Below are positions 39,479-47,743 of a DNA stretch of 64,000 nt, piece by piece (the stretch's first letter is position 1; each line of letters begins with the position of its first letter). This DNA comes from Tessaracoccus sp. OH4464_COT-324. GTDB taxonomy: Bacteria > Actinomycetota > Actinomycetes > Propionibacteriales > Propionibacteriaceae. Location: contig NZ_RQYZ01000003.1 of assembly GCF_003932855.1 (NCBI RefSeq), positions 106,244-170,243 on the forward strand, given 5' to 3'. Below the pieces are notes generated by a model. That model saw only the letters and a program-made list of their open reading frames with translations, was not told where the DNA came from and did no database searches. Made by a program: the position numbers and the translations under genes.

Positions 39479-41353
39479 ATGAACGCGCAACTATCCCCAG
39501 AACTTGAGCTACCCGACGTCCCAACCACCGGCCGAGTCCCCAACCACCCCAGGGTCCTGGCCTGGGTCAAAGAAGTGGCCACGCTCACCAAACCCAAGGC
39601 CATCCACTTCTGTGATGGCTCGGACGAGGAATACCAGCGACTCGTGGACCTCCTCGTGGAATCGGGCACCGTGGTTCGACTGAATGAGGAGAAGAAACCC
39701 AACTCGATCTACACCAGAACGGATCCCGACGACGTGGCGCGCGTCGAGGATCAAACCTTTATCTGCTCCCTCGATGAGAACGACGCCGGGCCCACCAACA
39801 ACTGGATGGACCCGAAGCAGATGAAACAGATCATGACCAAGCTGTACGACGGCTGCATGGTCGGTCGAACGATGTACGTCATCCCGTTCTGCATGGGGCA
39901 TGTGGAAGCAGCAGATCCGAAGTTTGGCATCGAGATCACCGACTCCGCCTACGTGGTGCTGTCGATGAAGATCATGACCCGCATGGGCGAGGAGCCGATG
40001 AAGGCGATGGAAGCCAAGGGGGCCGACTTCGTGCCGGCGCTGCACTCCGTCGGCATGCCGCTGCCAGATGGTGTGCAGGACGTGCCGTGGCCGTGCTCCG
40101 ACGTGAAGTACATTGTGCACTTCCCCGAGGAGCGCACGATCTGGAGCTACGGCTCCGGCTACGGCGGCAACTCCCTGCTGGGCAAGAAGTGCTACGCGCT
40201 GCGGATCGCTTCCGCGATGGGCCGCCAGGAGGGCTGGATGGCCGAGCACATGCTGCTGCTGAAACTCACCTCCCCCGAGGGCAAGGCCTACCACATCGCC
40301 GCTGCGTTCCCGTCGGCCTGCGGCAAGACCAACCTCGCGATGATCAACCCGACGATCCCAGGCTGGAAGGCCGAGACGATCGGCGACGACATCGTGTGGA
40401 TCCGTGTCGGCGAGGACGGGCGCCTGTGGGCCATCAACCCGGAGGACGGCATGTTCGGTGTGGCGCCGGGCACCGGCGTAGGCACCAACCCGAACGCGAT
40501 GGCAGCTGTTGAGGGCGGTAATTCCATCTTCACCAACGTCGCGCTGACCGACGACGGGGACGTCTGGTGGGAGGGCATGACTAAGGAAGCGCCCGCGCAC
40601 CTGACCGACTGGAAGGGACGCTCCTGGACGCCCGAGGGTGGCCCGGTCGGCGGTCGCGTGGGTGAGAAGGCCGCGCACCCGAACAGCCGGTTCTGCACCC
40701 CGATCCGCCAGATCCCGACGATCGCCCCCGAGTACGACGATCCGCGCGGCGTCCCGCTGGACGCCATCGTCTTCGGCGGCCGCCGCGAGAACACCATCCC
40801 GCTAGTCTCGCAGGCACGCAGCTGGCAGCACGGCGTGTTCATGGGCGCCACCTGCTCATCCGAGACGACGGCTGCCGCCAAGGGCGCGGTGGGTGTGCTG
40901 CGCCGAGACCCGATGGCTATGCTGCCCTTCATCGGCTACCACGTGGGCGACTACTTCCGGCACTGGCTGGACATGGGGGAGAAGACCACCCCGGATAAGC
41001 TGCCGCAGATCTTCTACGTCAACTGGTTCCTGCGCGATGCCGAGGGCAATTTCCTGTGGCCCGGTTTCGGCGAGAACTCGCGCGTGCTGAAGTGGATGGT
41101 CGACCGCATCGAGGGCCGTGTGGACGCTGTGGACACCCCGGCCGGCTTGCTGCCGAAGGACGGCGATCTCGATACCGAGGGCCTCGACATCGATCCCCAG
41201 GTGCTGCACAATGTCATCTCCTACCACGAGCAGGAATGGAAGGACGAGCTGCCCCGCATGCGTCGCTGGCTGCGTTCGCTCGGGCTGAAGGTGCCGCAGG
41301 AGATCAACGACGAGCTGTGGCACGTCGCCATGAAGCTCATTGACCCGCGCTGA
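39479..41353 (+). CDS. pckG: Phosphoenolpyruvate carboxykinase (GTP)
   Basis: 624 residues, the size of GTP-type PEPCK (ATP-type is ~540). Motifs: the P-loop [12 protein letters not shown] with the hyper-reactive active-site Cys, the metal/substrate motif [13 protein letters not shown], and [13 protein letters not shown]. It interconverts oxaloacetate and PEP. SD AAAGGAGTGGA directly precedes the ATG. In propionibacteria the C3/C4 node is central to propionate fermentation, so the enzyme fits the proposed lineage. Confidence 0.97.
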   Translation: MNAQLSPELELPDVPTTGRVPNHPRVLAWVKEVATLTKPKAIHFCDGSDEEYQRLVDLLVESGTVVRLNEEKKPNSIYTRTDPDDVARVEDQTFICSLDENDAGPTNNWMDPKQMKQIMTKLYDGCMVGRTMYVIPFCMGHVEAADPKFGIEITDSAYVVLSMKIMTRMGEEPMKAMEAKGADFVPALHSVGMPLPDGVQDVPWPCSDVKYIVHFPEERTIWSYGSGYGGNSLLGKKCYALRIASAMGRQEGWMAEHMLLLKLTSPEGKAYHIAAAFPSACGKTNLAMINPTIPGWKAETIGDDIVWIRVGEDGRLWAINPEDGMFGVAPGTGVGTNPNAMAAVEGGNSIFTNVALTDDGDVWWEGMTKEAPAHLTDWKGRSWTPEGGPVGGRVGEKAAHPNSRFCTPIRQIPTIAPEYDDPRGVPLDAIVFGGRRENTIPLVSQARSWQHGVFMGATCSSETTAAAKGAVGVLRRDPMAMLPFIGYHVGDYFRHWLDMGEKTTPDKLPQIFYVNWFLRDAEGNFLWPGFGENSRVLKWMVDRIEGRVDAVDTPAGLLPKDGDLDTEGLDIDPQVLHNVISYHEQEWKDELPRMRRWLRSLGLKVPQEINDELWHVAMKLIDPR

Positions 41354-41366
41354 GCCGACTCAAAAC

Positions 41367-41402
41367 AGTGGGGTGGGACGCTCTAGAGCGTCCCACCCCA
41401 CT
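41367..41402. terminator. Perfect 18-bp palindromic hairpin after pckG, bidirectional
   Basis: AGTGGGGTGGGACGCTCT at 41367-41384 is followed directly by its exact complement (41385-41402). It separates the convergent pckG and VWA genes. Its outer arm matches that of the hairpin at 4796-4828. Confidence 0.8.
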
Positions 41403-41491
41403 AGTTGTGTTGTTCTCGCTGATTCGCTCCGGGCTTGCCCGGACTCCCGACGGCTAGGCGGTATGCCGCCTAGCCGCTCAAGATCCTCGGC

Positions 41492-42589
41492 TCAGCAACC
41501 GGTCTTCGGCAGCTTTGGCCGCTGCGGCCCCGGCTGCGCGGTCACCGACGGGGTGGCCGAGGGCGTAACCGACGGCTTCGGGCTCATTGACGGCGATGGC
41601 TTCGGGCTCATTGACGGCTTCGGGCTCGCCGACGGCTGCGGCACAGGGGTGTGGGAAACGGTGAACGTGATCGAGTGCACCGCAGGCTGATTGACGCCCT
41701 TCGCGGTGGCGCTAGCGGTCACCTTGTACTTGCCTGCGGGGAGCGCCGGAAGCTGAGTGGTCCAGTTGTAGACCAGTTTGCCGCTCACCTCGGCGTCAAA
41801 AGACACCTTGGTCACTTCCTTGCCCTTGTCGTCCTCCACCAGCACCTGCAGCGTCTCCAACGTCGCGGATCCGCCCGGCAGCACACCGGCCAGCGTCGAG
41901 GGGTCTTCAGCGTAGATGCAGCTCTTGCCCTTCAGCTGGTCGTTCTTGCACTGGGACGAGGCAGCGGTGGTGTGGATGGAAAACACCTCGATGTTCTCCG
42001 CGGCCGCCTGCTGCACCTCTTTCGCCAGCGTCGAGGTCGAGCCGTTGCACCTGCCGTCGGTGAGGAAGTAGACCCGCTTGTTGCCCGTCGTGTTCTTCAG
42101 CAGCTCCCGGGCAGCCTGCACACCGTACTCGCACGCGGTGCTGCCGGTGACACCGGACAGCTCAGGGCTGCGATAGCCGAGGGACAGCCACTGGTCCACC
42201 TGAGCGGAGTCCTTGGTCATACCGAAGCCGGCCTTGCCGCTGCCGAAGTAGACCACGCCCTGATTGATTTCACTCGTCGAAGCCTGCAACGACTTCATCA
42301 GCGCCTTCGCGCCAACCTGCTCCCACTCGAAGATGGATTTTTGGTTCACCACGTCCAGCGTCGAACCCGATGCGTCGAGCACCATGACCACGTTCCAGTC
42401 CTGGCCCCCGCCGCCTGCGCTGGCAACGCCGCCCAGCTCGACAGGTTTGCCGGCCTCAGCAACGGCCCCTTCTGCGGGCTTCTTGACCTCAACCGATACC
42501 GATCCGTCATCGGCTCGGGCCACGCCGAGCCCAGCCGTGAGCGCCACAGCCGCGGCCGCTAGGCCCGCCAAAATCCGCTTCCTCATCAA
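41492..42589 (-). CDS. Secreted VWA-domain protein ending in LPKTG-C
   Basis: 365 residues. A signal peptide (basic start, hydrophobic core, cleavage near VARADD) is followed by a von Willebrand A domain with the MIDAS motif in VMVLDASGST, running to about residue 240, then a beta domain and a Ser/Pro/Lys repeat stalk (SPKPS units). The last residues are KLPKTGC and stop: as in the protease at the left end, the LPXTG motif has no following hydrophobic helix. Related VWA proteins are pilus-tip or adhesion components. The protein may be released, or the tail may have a different role. Confidence 0.85.
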   Translation of the reverse strand: MMRKRILAGLAAAAVALTAGLGVARADDGSVSVEVKKPAEGAVAEAGKPVELGGVASAGGGGQDWNVVMVLDASGSTLDVVNQKSIFEWEQVGAKALMKSLQASTSEINQGVVYFGSGKAGFGMTKDSAQVDQWLSLGYRSPELSGVTGSTACEYGVQAARELLKNTTGNKRVYFLTDGRCNGSTSTLAKEVQQAAAENIEVFSIHTTAASSQCKNDQLKGKSCIYAEDPSTLAGVLPGGSATLETLQVLVEDDKGKEVTKVSFDAEVSGKLVYNWTTQLPALPAGKYKVTASATAKGVNQPAVHSITFTVSHTPVPQPSASPKPSMSPKPSPSMSPKPSVTPSATPSVTAQPGPQRPKLPKTGC

Positions 42590-42759
42590 TCCCTCACTCC
42601 TGGCTAGAAGAAACCTGGCCCGTCAGTTCGACGTGCCCGCCCGCAAGGCTAGCCCTTCGGCGGCTCACTTTATGCCAACTGAACCAAAACTGCTGTCCCA
42701 GCAAGAAAAATTGGGGCTACAAGCCCCCTGGCTGACCGAGCGGCTGGCCAGATGAAACA

Positions 42760-43731
42760 ATGGGCAACGTGAATGTTGTGAAACGTGAAGGTGCCAAGGT
42801 TTCCATCGTAGGTGCCGGAGCAGTTGGCTCCTCCCTCGCCTACGCGGCGCTGATGCAGGGGGTAGCCCGGCACATCGTCCTGCAAGACATCAACGAAGCC
42901 AAAGTGAAAGCGGAGGCTCTCGACCTCGCGCACGGCTCCCAGTTCTTCCCGGAGGCCGTGATCCAAGGCTCATCTGACGTCGCCCACACCGAGAACTCCG
43001 ACGTGGTGGTCATCACCGCAGGTGCCAAACAGAAACCCGGCCAGACCCGCCTCGACTTGGCGGAATCCACGGTGAAGCTGATGCAGATTGTCATCCCACC
43101 GCTCGTGGAGCGCTCACCGGACGCGGTGTTCCTGATGGTCACTAACCCAGTTGATGTGACCACCCACGCAGCACTCAAGATCAGCGGCCTCCCACCTGAG
43201 CGCGTGATCGGCTCCGGAACGGTCCTCGACTCTGCACGGCTGCGCCAGCTCATCTCCGAAGAATGCAACGTCGCCGTCGGCAACGTGCACGCCTACGTCT
43301 GCGGCGAACACGGCGACTCCGAAACCCCGCTGTGGCGCTCCGCGTCGCTCGGCGGTGTCCCGCTGCTGGACTGGGAGCAGTCCACGGGCAAGCTCGGCCT
43401 GGAACGACGAAACGCCATTGCCAAACGAGTCGTCGGGGCAGCCTACGAAGTGATCGAAGGCAAAGGGGCAACGAACTACGCGATCGGGCTGGCCGGCACT
43501 CGAATCCTGCAGGCCATCCTCCGCGACGAGCACGCCATCCTGCCCATCTCGCGCGAACTCGACGACTGGTACGGCATGTCCGGGGTGTGCATGTCGGTTC
43601 CGACGCTGGTTTCCAGCGCCGGCGGCGGCCGCCAACTCGAACCCCCGCTGGCCGCCCAGGAACTACGCGACCTGAAGGCCAGCGCCGAAGCCATCCAGGA
43701 AGCCCAGTCCAAGCTCGAATCGGTCCTCTAG
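42760..43731 (+). CDS. ldh: L-lactate dehydrogenase
   Basis: 323 residues. NAD-binding loop VGAGAVGSSLAYA, substrate Arg region TAGAKQKPGQTRLDL, and the active-site motif GEHGDSETPLWRS with the catalytic His, ending the family's usual order. The Gln in KQKPGQTR is the lactate- rather than malate-type specificity residue. It reduces pyruvate to L-lactate, allosterically activated by fructose-1,6-bisphosphate in many relatives. Confidence 0.96.
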   Translation: MGNVNVVKREGAKVSIVGAGAVGSSLAYAALMQGVARHIVLQDINEAKVKAEALDLAHGSQFFPEAVIQGSSDVAHTENSDVVVITAGAKQKPGQTRLDLAESTVKLMQIVIPPLVERSPDAVFLMVTNPVDVTTHAALKISGLPPERVIGSGTVLDSARLRQLISEECNVAVGNVHAYVCGEHGDSETPLWRSASLGGVPLLDWEQSTGKLGLERRNAIAKRVVGAAYEVIEGKGATNYAIGLAGTRILQAILRDEHAILPISRELDDWYGMSGVCMSVPTLVSSAGGGRQLEPPLAAQELRDLKASAEAIQEAQSKLESVL

Positions 43732-43745
43732 CAGGGCGTGACCAG

Positions 43746-43776
43746 CCGAATCTCGCCCACACCGGGTGAGATTCGG
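43746..43776 (+). terminator. Hairpin after ldh
   Basis: CCGAATCTCGCC (43746-43757) pairs with 43765-43776 through 12 bp with one G-T pair and a 7-nt loop, 15 nt after the stop codon. No T run. Confidence 0.65.
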
Positions 43777-43800
43777 CACCCAAGGCCTGGGCGCACCGCC

Positions 43801-43806
43801 TAGGAT
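43801..43806 (+). promoter_or_regulatory. Putative -10 box for leaderless gnd
   Basis: TAGGAT 6 nt before ATG 43813. Confidence 0.5.
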
Positions 43807-43812
43807 CGGAGC

Positions 43813-45267
43813 ATGGCTTTCCCAACTCCAGCACAAGAAGTTGCCGATATCGGTGTCACCGGCATGGGCGTCATGGGTTCGAATCTAGCCCGCAACCTTG
43901 CTCGCAACGGCTACAAAGTGGCTATCCATAACCGCTCCGTCGCGAAGACTGAGCAGGTGTACCGCGCGCACGGCCAGGAAGGGGAGTTCCTCCCGGCCAA
44001 CGACATGGACGAGTTCATTTCGTCGCTTGCCCGGCCACGCGTCGCCATCATCATGGTGAAGGCTGGGGCAGCCACCGACGCCGTCATCGAAGATCTGGCA
44101 AGCCGGATGGATGAGGGTGACATCATCGTCGACTGCGGAAACTCGTTCTTCTCCGACACCCGGCGACGCGAGGCCGAACTGCGGAAGCGGGGACTGCACT
44201 TCGTCGGCTGCGGCGTCTCGGGCGGAGAGGAGGGCGCCCTGAACGGACCATCCATCATGCCCGGCGGGTCACCGCGCTCCTACGAGAGGCTCGGCCCGAT
44301 GTTCGAGCGGATTGCCGCGCACGTCGACGACGAACCGTGCTGCACCTACATCGGCGCCGACGGCGCGGGCCACTTCGTGAAGATGGTGCACAACGGCATC
44401 GAATACGCCGACATGCAGGTCATCGGCGAAGCCTACGACCTGCTGAGACGTGCTCTCGGCCTGACGCCTGCAGAGATCGCGGAGATCTTTGCTGAATGGG
44501 ATAAAGGCGAGCTGGATTCCTATCTGATGGAGGTCTCTGCGGAGGTCCTGCGCCACGTCGACGCGAAGACGGGCCGACCCTTCGTCGACGTAATCGCAGA
44601 CGCGGCCGGGCAGAAGGGCACCGGCTCCTGGACCACACAAACCGCGCTTGACCTCGGTGTACCGGTCACCGGTATCGCGGAAGCAACGTTCGCACGTGCC
44701 CTGTCCTCGTCTCCCGCTCAGCGCACGGCTGCTCGGGACTTCGCCGCCGAAGCCGCTCCATGGGAGGTCAAGGACCGCGCGGCCTTCGCCGAGGATGTCC
44801 GCCAAGCGCTCTACGCTTCCAAGCTGGTGGCCTATTCACAGGGCCTGAACGAGATGCAGGCCGCAGCCGCCGAGTACGGTTGGCAGCTCGATCTGGCCGC
44901 CATCGCCAGCATCTGGCGCGACGGCTGCATCATCCGCGCGCGCTTCCTCAGCGAGATCACCCGCGCCTACCGTGCCGACCCAAACCTGCCGCTGCTGATC
45001 GCCGACGGTTTCTTCCGCGAGCGGGTGGCGAGCGCGCTCCCCGCGTGGCGGCGCGTCGTCGCAGCAGCCGCGCTGCACGGCGTGCCCGCCCCGGTGTTCT
45101 CGTCGTCGCTCGCCTACTACGACGCGGTACGCTCCGAGCGGCTCCCGGCGGCGCTCGTCCAGGGCCAGCGTGACTACTTCGGCGCACACACCTACCGCCG
45201 CGTCGACGCCGACGGAAGTTTCCACACCCTGTGGGGCACCGATTCCCGCGACGAGGTGGATGCCTAG
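43813..45267 (+). CDS. gnd: 6-phosphogluconate dehydrogenase (decarboxylating)
   Basis: 484 residues, the long (E. coli-type) form. NADP-binding loop GVTGMGVMGSNLARNLA with HNRS at the 2'-phosphate position, then FVGCGVSGGEEGALNGPSIMPGG and the catalytic Lys/His segment GHFVKMVHNGIEY, with KGTGSWT in the large helical domain. It converts 6-phosphogluconate to ribulose-5-phosphate, CO2 and NADPH in the pentose phosphate pathway. The TAGGAT-N6-ATG layout suggests a leaderless message. Confidence 0.97.
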   Translation: MAFPTPAQEVADIGVTGMGVMGSNLARNLARNGYKVAIHNRSVAKTEQVYRAHGQEGEFLPANDMDEFISSLARPRVAIIMVKAGAATDAVIEDLASRMDEGDIIVDCGNSFFSDTRRREAELRKRGLHFVGCGVSGGEEGALNGPSIMPGGSPRSYERLGPMFERIAAHVDDEPCCTYIGADGAGHFVKMVHNGIEYADMQVIGEAYDLLRRALGLTPAEIAEIFAEWDKGELDSYLMEVSAEVLRHVDAKTGRPFVDVIADAAGQKGTGSWTTQTALDLGVPVTGIAEATFARALSSSPAQRTAARDFAAEAAPWEVKDRAAFAEDVRQALYASKLVAYSQGLNEMQAAAAEYGWQLDLAAIASIWRDGCIIRARFLSEITRAYRADPNLPLLIADGFFRERVASALPAWRRVVAAAALHGVPAPVFSSSLAYYDAVRSERLPAALVQGQRDYFGAHTYRRVDADGSFHTLWGTDSRDEVDA

Positions 45268-45277
45268 CTGCTGCCAA

Positions 45278-45317
45278 GGGCCCGTTTCGTGTCAGCAGCC
45301 CGTCACGAAACGGGCCC
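45278..45317 (+). terminator. Perfect 14-bp hairpin after gnd
   Basis: GGGCCCGTTTCGTG (45278-45291) and its exact complement (45304-45317) around a 12-nt loop, followed by a pyrimidine-rich CTTTCCT. Confidence 0.78.
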
Positions 45318-45335
45318 GGCCTTTCCTGGCCCGGA

Positions 45336-45341
45336 TAGCAT
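45336..45341 (+). promoter_or_regulatory. Putative -10 box for leaderless lipoprotein gene
   Basis: TAGCAT 6 nt before ATG 45348. Confidence 0.5.
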
Positions 45342-45347
45342 TGAGGT

Positions 45348-45668
45348 ATGCGCAGACTAGGGATTGCGGTAGCGGCTCTGCTCCTCCTCACCGGCTGTGA
45401 GGGCAAGCAGCCGTCACCGCCTGCCCCAGCTCCCATCACCCCTGCCAGATCCGATCCGTCCCCCGGGACCAGCGACACAATGGCGCCGCCCAGCACCACG
45501 CCCGTCGCGCCCGATACGGCCGGGCCAACGTCGGCGCCCGAACCCACTGGTCAGGCCGAGCCGAGCCGCAACCCGTCGTACCGACAGCCGCCCAGGATGA
45601 TCACCACGGAGGACCTCAAGCGCGACGAAATCCCCTACCCGGTCCCTCCCGGCCAAACCGACCGGTGA
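45348..45668 (+). CDS. Small Pro/Thr-rich lipoprotein
   Basis: 106 residues. A short signal sequence ends in the lipobox LLTGC (Cys near residue 17). The rest is a disordered Pro/Ser/Thr stalk and a short conserved-looking tail (MITTEDLKRDEIPYPVPPG). It should be lipid-anchored on the outer face of the membrane. Function unknown. Confidence 0.75.
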   Translation: MRRLGIAVAALLLLTGCEGKQPSPPAPAPITPARSDPSPGTSDTMAPPSTTPVAPDTAGPTSAPEPTGQAEPSRNPSYRQPPRMITTEDLKRDEIPYPVPPGQTDR

Positions 45669-45681
45669 GTAGGTGCCGCGC

Positions 45682-45687
45682 TAGCAT
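45682..45687 (+). promoter_or_regulatory. Putative -10 box for leaderless ADP-ribosylglycohydrolase gene
   Basis: TAGCAT 6 nt before ATG 45694; favours this ATG over GTG 45688. Confidence 0.5.
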
Positions 45688-45693
45688 GTGCGC

Positions 45694-46602
45694 ATGAGCA
45701 TCGCCGCCGCAATCACTTACGCCGCCGTTGCTGATGCCCTCGGCGGAGCGTATGAGGGTATGCGCCCCTTCCAGACCACCCCGCAAATGATTGACGGGGG
45801 TTTCGGCAACCGCAAGGCCTACTATTGGACCGATGACACCGCGATGTCGGTGCCCATCATCGTCGCGATTTCCGCCGGGCTGGATCTGCGCACCTCCGAA
45901 GGCGAACAGTACGTCGTTGACGGCTGGTCCGCTTGGTTCGATTCCAACCCTACCGACATTGGGATCCAGACCCGCAAGCTGCTGGCCGGCGTCGAGACGC
46001 GCACACCCGACGCGCTCGCGGCAGCCGCGCTCGACCACTTCCAGCAGTTTCCGAACGGCTCCGCGGGCAACGGTGCGCTGATGCGCAGCTACCCCGTGGG
46101 GCTGGCCGGCCTGGACGACGCGGACACGTACCGGGTGGCTTACCGGCTGGCTTCGCTCACGCACGGCGACCCGATGTCGTCGGCGCTCAGCGCGCTTTGG
46201 GCGGTGGCCGTGCGCCGGGCGCTGGCGGGTGAACTGAACATCCGCGCGGGCCTGCACCTCGTCGAGGATGCTCTGCGAGAGCGAGTGGAGGCGCTGATCC
46301 GTGAGGCGGAGTCCACTGACGCCAGTGTGTTCGCGCGCCGCAATGGCTGGGTGGAGCACGCGTTCGCGCAGGCCTGGGCCGCCATCCGACGCGGCGACGC
46401 CCCGCTGGACACCGTCAACGCCATCATCCAGATGGGTTTCGACACGGACACCGTCGCCACGATCGCGGCCAGCCTCCTCGGCGCGCGCTACGGCGACGCC
46501 GACCTACCCGAAGATTGGAAGCAGCAGGTCAAGGGATGGCCGGGCATGCTGTTGCCCGAGCTGGTGGCGCCCTTCGTGCAGGACCCGCAGCGTAAGTCCT
46601 AG
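45694..46602 (+). CDS. ADP-ribosylglycohydrolase-family (DraG/ARH) protein
   Basis: About 302 residues. Metal-binding acidic motifs of the family are present: AVADALGGAYEG, WTDDTAMSVP, the central GNGALMR and the C-terminal GFDTDTVATIAASLLGARYG (usually GGDTDT). Such enzymes remove ADP-ribose from proteins or other acceptors. Its 3' end overlaps the sialidase-like gene on the other strand by 4 nt. No ADP-ribosyltransferase gene is nearby. Confidence 0.9.
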   Translation: MSIAAAITYAAVADALGGAYEGMRPFQTTPQMIDGGFGNRKAYYWTDDTAMSVPIIVAISAGLDLRTSEGEQYVVDGWSAWFDSNPTDIGIQTRKLLAGVETRTPDALAAAALDHFQQFPNGSAGNGALMRSYPVGLAGLDDADTYRVAYRLASLTHGDPMSSALSALWAVAVRRALAGELNIRAGLHLVEDALRERVEALIREAESTDASVFARRNGWVEHAFAQAWAAIRRGDAPLDTVNAIIQMGFDTDTVATIAASLLGARYGDADLPEDWKQQVKGWPGMLLPELVAPFVQDPQRKS

Positions 46603-47642
46603 GACTGCACCACGGCGAAGCGAATCCCCTCGTAGGCCCCGTATTCCCACGCGACAGCCACCCGCCCATCGGGCAGCGCCACGCACACGGAATACGCCGC
46701 CAGGCCTGCGTCGAGGACCTGCGCTGCGCCCCACCGGCCTGGGCTACCGACGCGCAGCACGAGGTTGCGCCGCGCGGCCCAGTCGGGGCCCGAGCGCGCG
46801 CCACGCCCGCCCGTCGGATCGGGCAGAGCCGCCGCACCTGCAGGGGCCGGCTCCCCGTCGGGATGTACGAGTGTGCACGCCAGCCTTCCATCGGACAGGG
46901 TGGTGAGTCCGCCGTTGCACCCGGGGTCGGGCAGGTCCGGGTTGGGCACGGTGAAGCTCTCGCCCCCGTCGGCGGAGAACGCCACGAGCCGCGCCGGGGT
47001 GGCCCGGGCGTGCAGCACCACAGTGCCGTCGGGCAACTCCGCTACCTTCGTCTCGTCGCAGCCGGGCACAGGACACCCTAGCCGCCACACCTGGCCATCG
47101 TCGTCGGAGATGGCCATGGCCACCGAGCGATCCTGGGTGCCTGAGCGCCTGAGCACCATCGGCTGCAGCAGACGCCCCGTGCTCAGGCGCAGCCCGTTGC
47201 CCGACGACGCGAACAGGCAGCCCGCGTCACCCGGCCAGAGTTCATGCGACAGTTCGCGGTGCGTCCAGGAGTCGCCACCGTCGGTGGAGCTGGCGAGCCA
47301 CAGGCCCCAGTCGCCGCCGGGCGCTTGATCCTCCCAGAAGGAGGTGCCTGCGGAGCCCACATACCAGCACAGCAGATCCTCGCCCACGCTGATCAGGCTG
47401 GCGTCACCGCAACCCCAAGCCCCCTTGGGCGCACGCAGCCAGCGGGGTTCCCGCCAGGCCGAGCCGTCGTCGGAGGTGGTGAGGGCGATGCCGTTGGGGC
47501 CGGGCAGGTCCAGCGGCGAGGTGCGCACATCGTAGGCAGCGACGATGCGCTCCTCCGCGACGGCGAGTGCCGGGATGCGGTAGCAGGGCGCGGGCACAGG
47601 GGCCCCCGCGAACGGATCTCCTGAGCGGGCGAGGGTGAGCAT
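46599..47642 (-). CDS. Sialidase-like (GH33/BNR) protein without signal peptide
   Basis: 347 residues. YRIPAL near the start is the FRIP motif with the first catalytic Arg. Four Asp boxes (S-x-D-x-G-x-x-W/F) are visible: TSDDGSAW, STDGGDSW, SDDDGQVW and SADGGESF. A catalytic-Glu candidate lies in CDETKVAELPDG and a Tyr in AYSVCVALPDG. The family cleaves terminal sialic acids. No signal peptide is seen, so it appears cytoplasmic, unlike most bacterial sialidases; it may act on imported sialosides. TAGAGT lies 6 nt before ATG 47642. It is tail-to-tail with the ADP-ribosylglycohydrolase gene. Confidence 0.85.
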   Translation of the reverse strand: MLTLARSGDPFAGAPVPAPCYRIPALAVAEERIVAAYDVRTSPLDLPGPNGIALTTSDDGSAWREPRWLRAPKGAWGCGDASLISVGEDLLCWYVGSAGTSFWEDQAPGGDWGLWLASSTDGGDSWTHRELSHELWPGDAGCLFASSGNGLRLSTGRLLQPMVLRRSGTQDRSVAMAISDDDGQVWRLGCPVPGCDETKVAELPDGTVVLHARATPARLVAFSADGGESFTVPNPDLPDPGCNGGLTTLSDGRLACTLVHPDGEPAPAGAAALPDPTGGRGARSGPDWAARRNLVLRVGSPGRWGAAQVLDAGLAAYSVCVALPDGRVAVAWEYGAYEGIRFAVVQS

Positions 47643-47648
47643 GACCCG

Positions 47649-47654
47649 ACTCTA
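47649..47654 (-). promoter_or_regulatory. Putative -10 box for leaderless sialidase-like gene
   Basis: TAGAGT on the minus strand, 6 nt before ATG 47642. Confidence 0.5.
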
Positions 47655-47743
47655 GCGGCCCCCAGAGTGGGCGGGGACACTGCCACTGGCACGGTGCCAG
47701 ACGTCGTTTCCTACGCTCGTCCTTCGCTCCTGAATAGTTTCAG

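Noticed and set aside
45694..46602. A toxin/antitoxin or dinitrogenase-control system around the ADP-ribosylglycohydrolase
   Set aside because: No ADP-ribosyltransferase, macrodomain or nitrogenase gene is present nearby.
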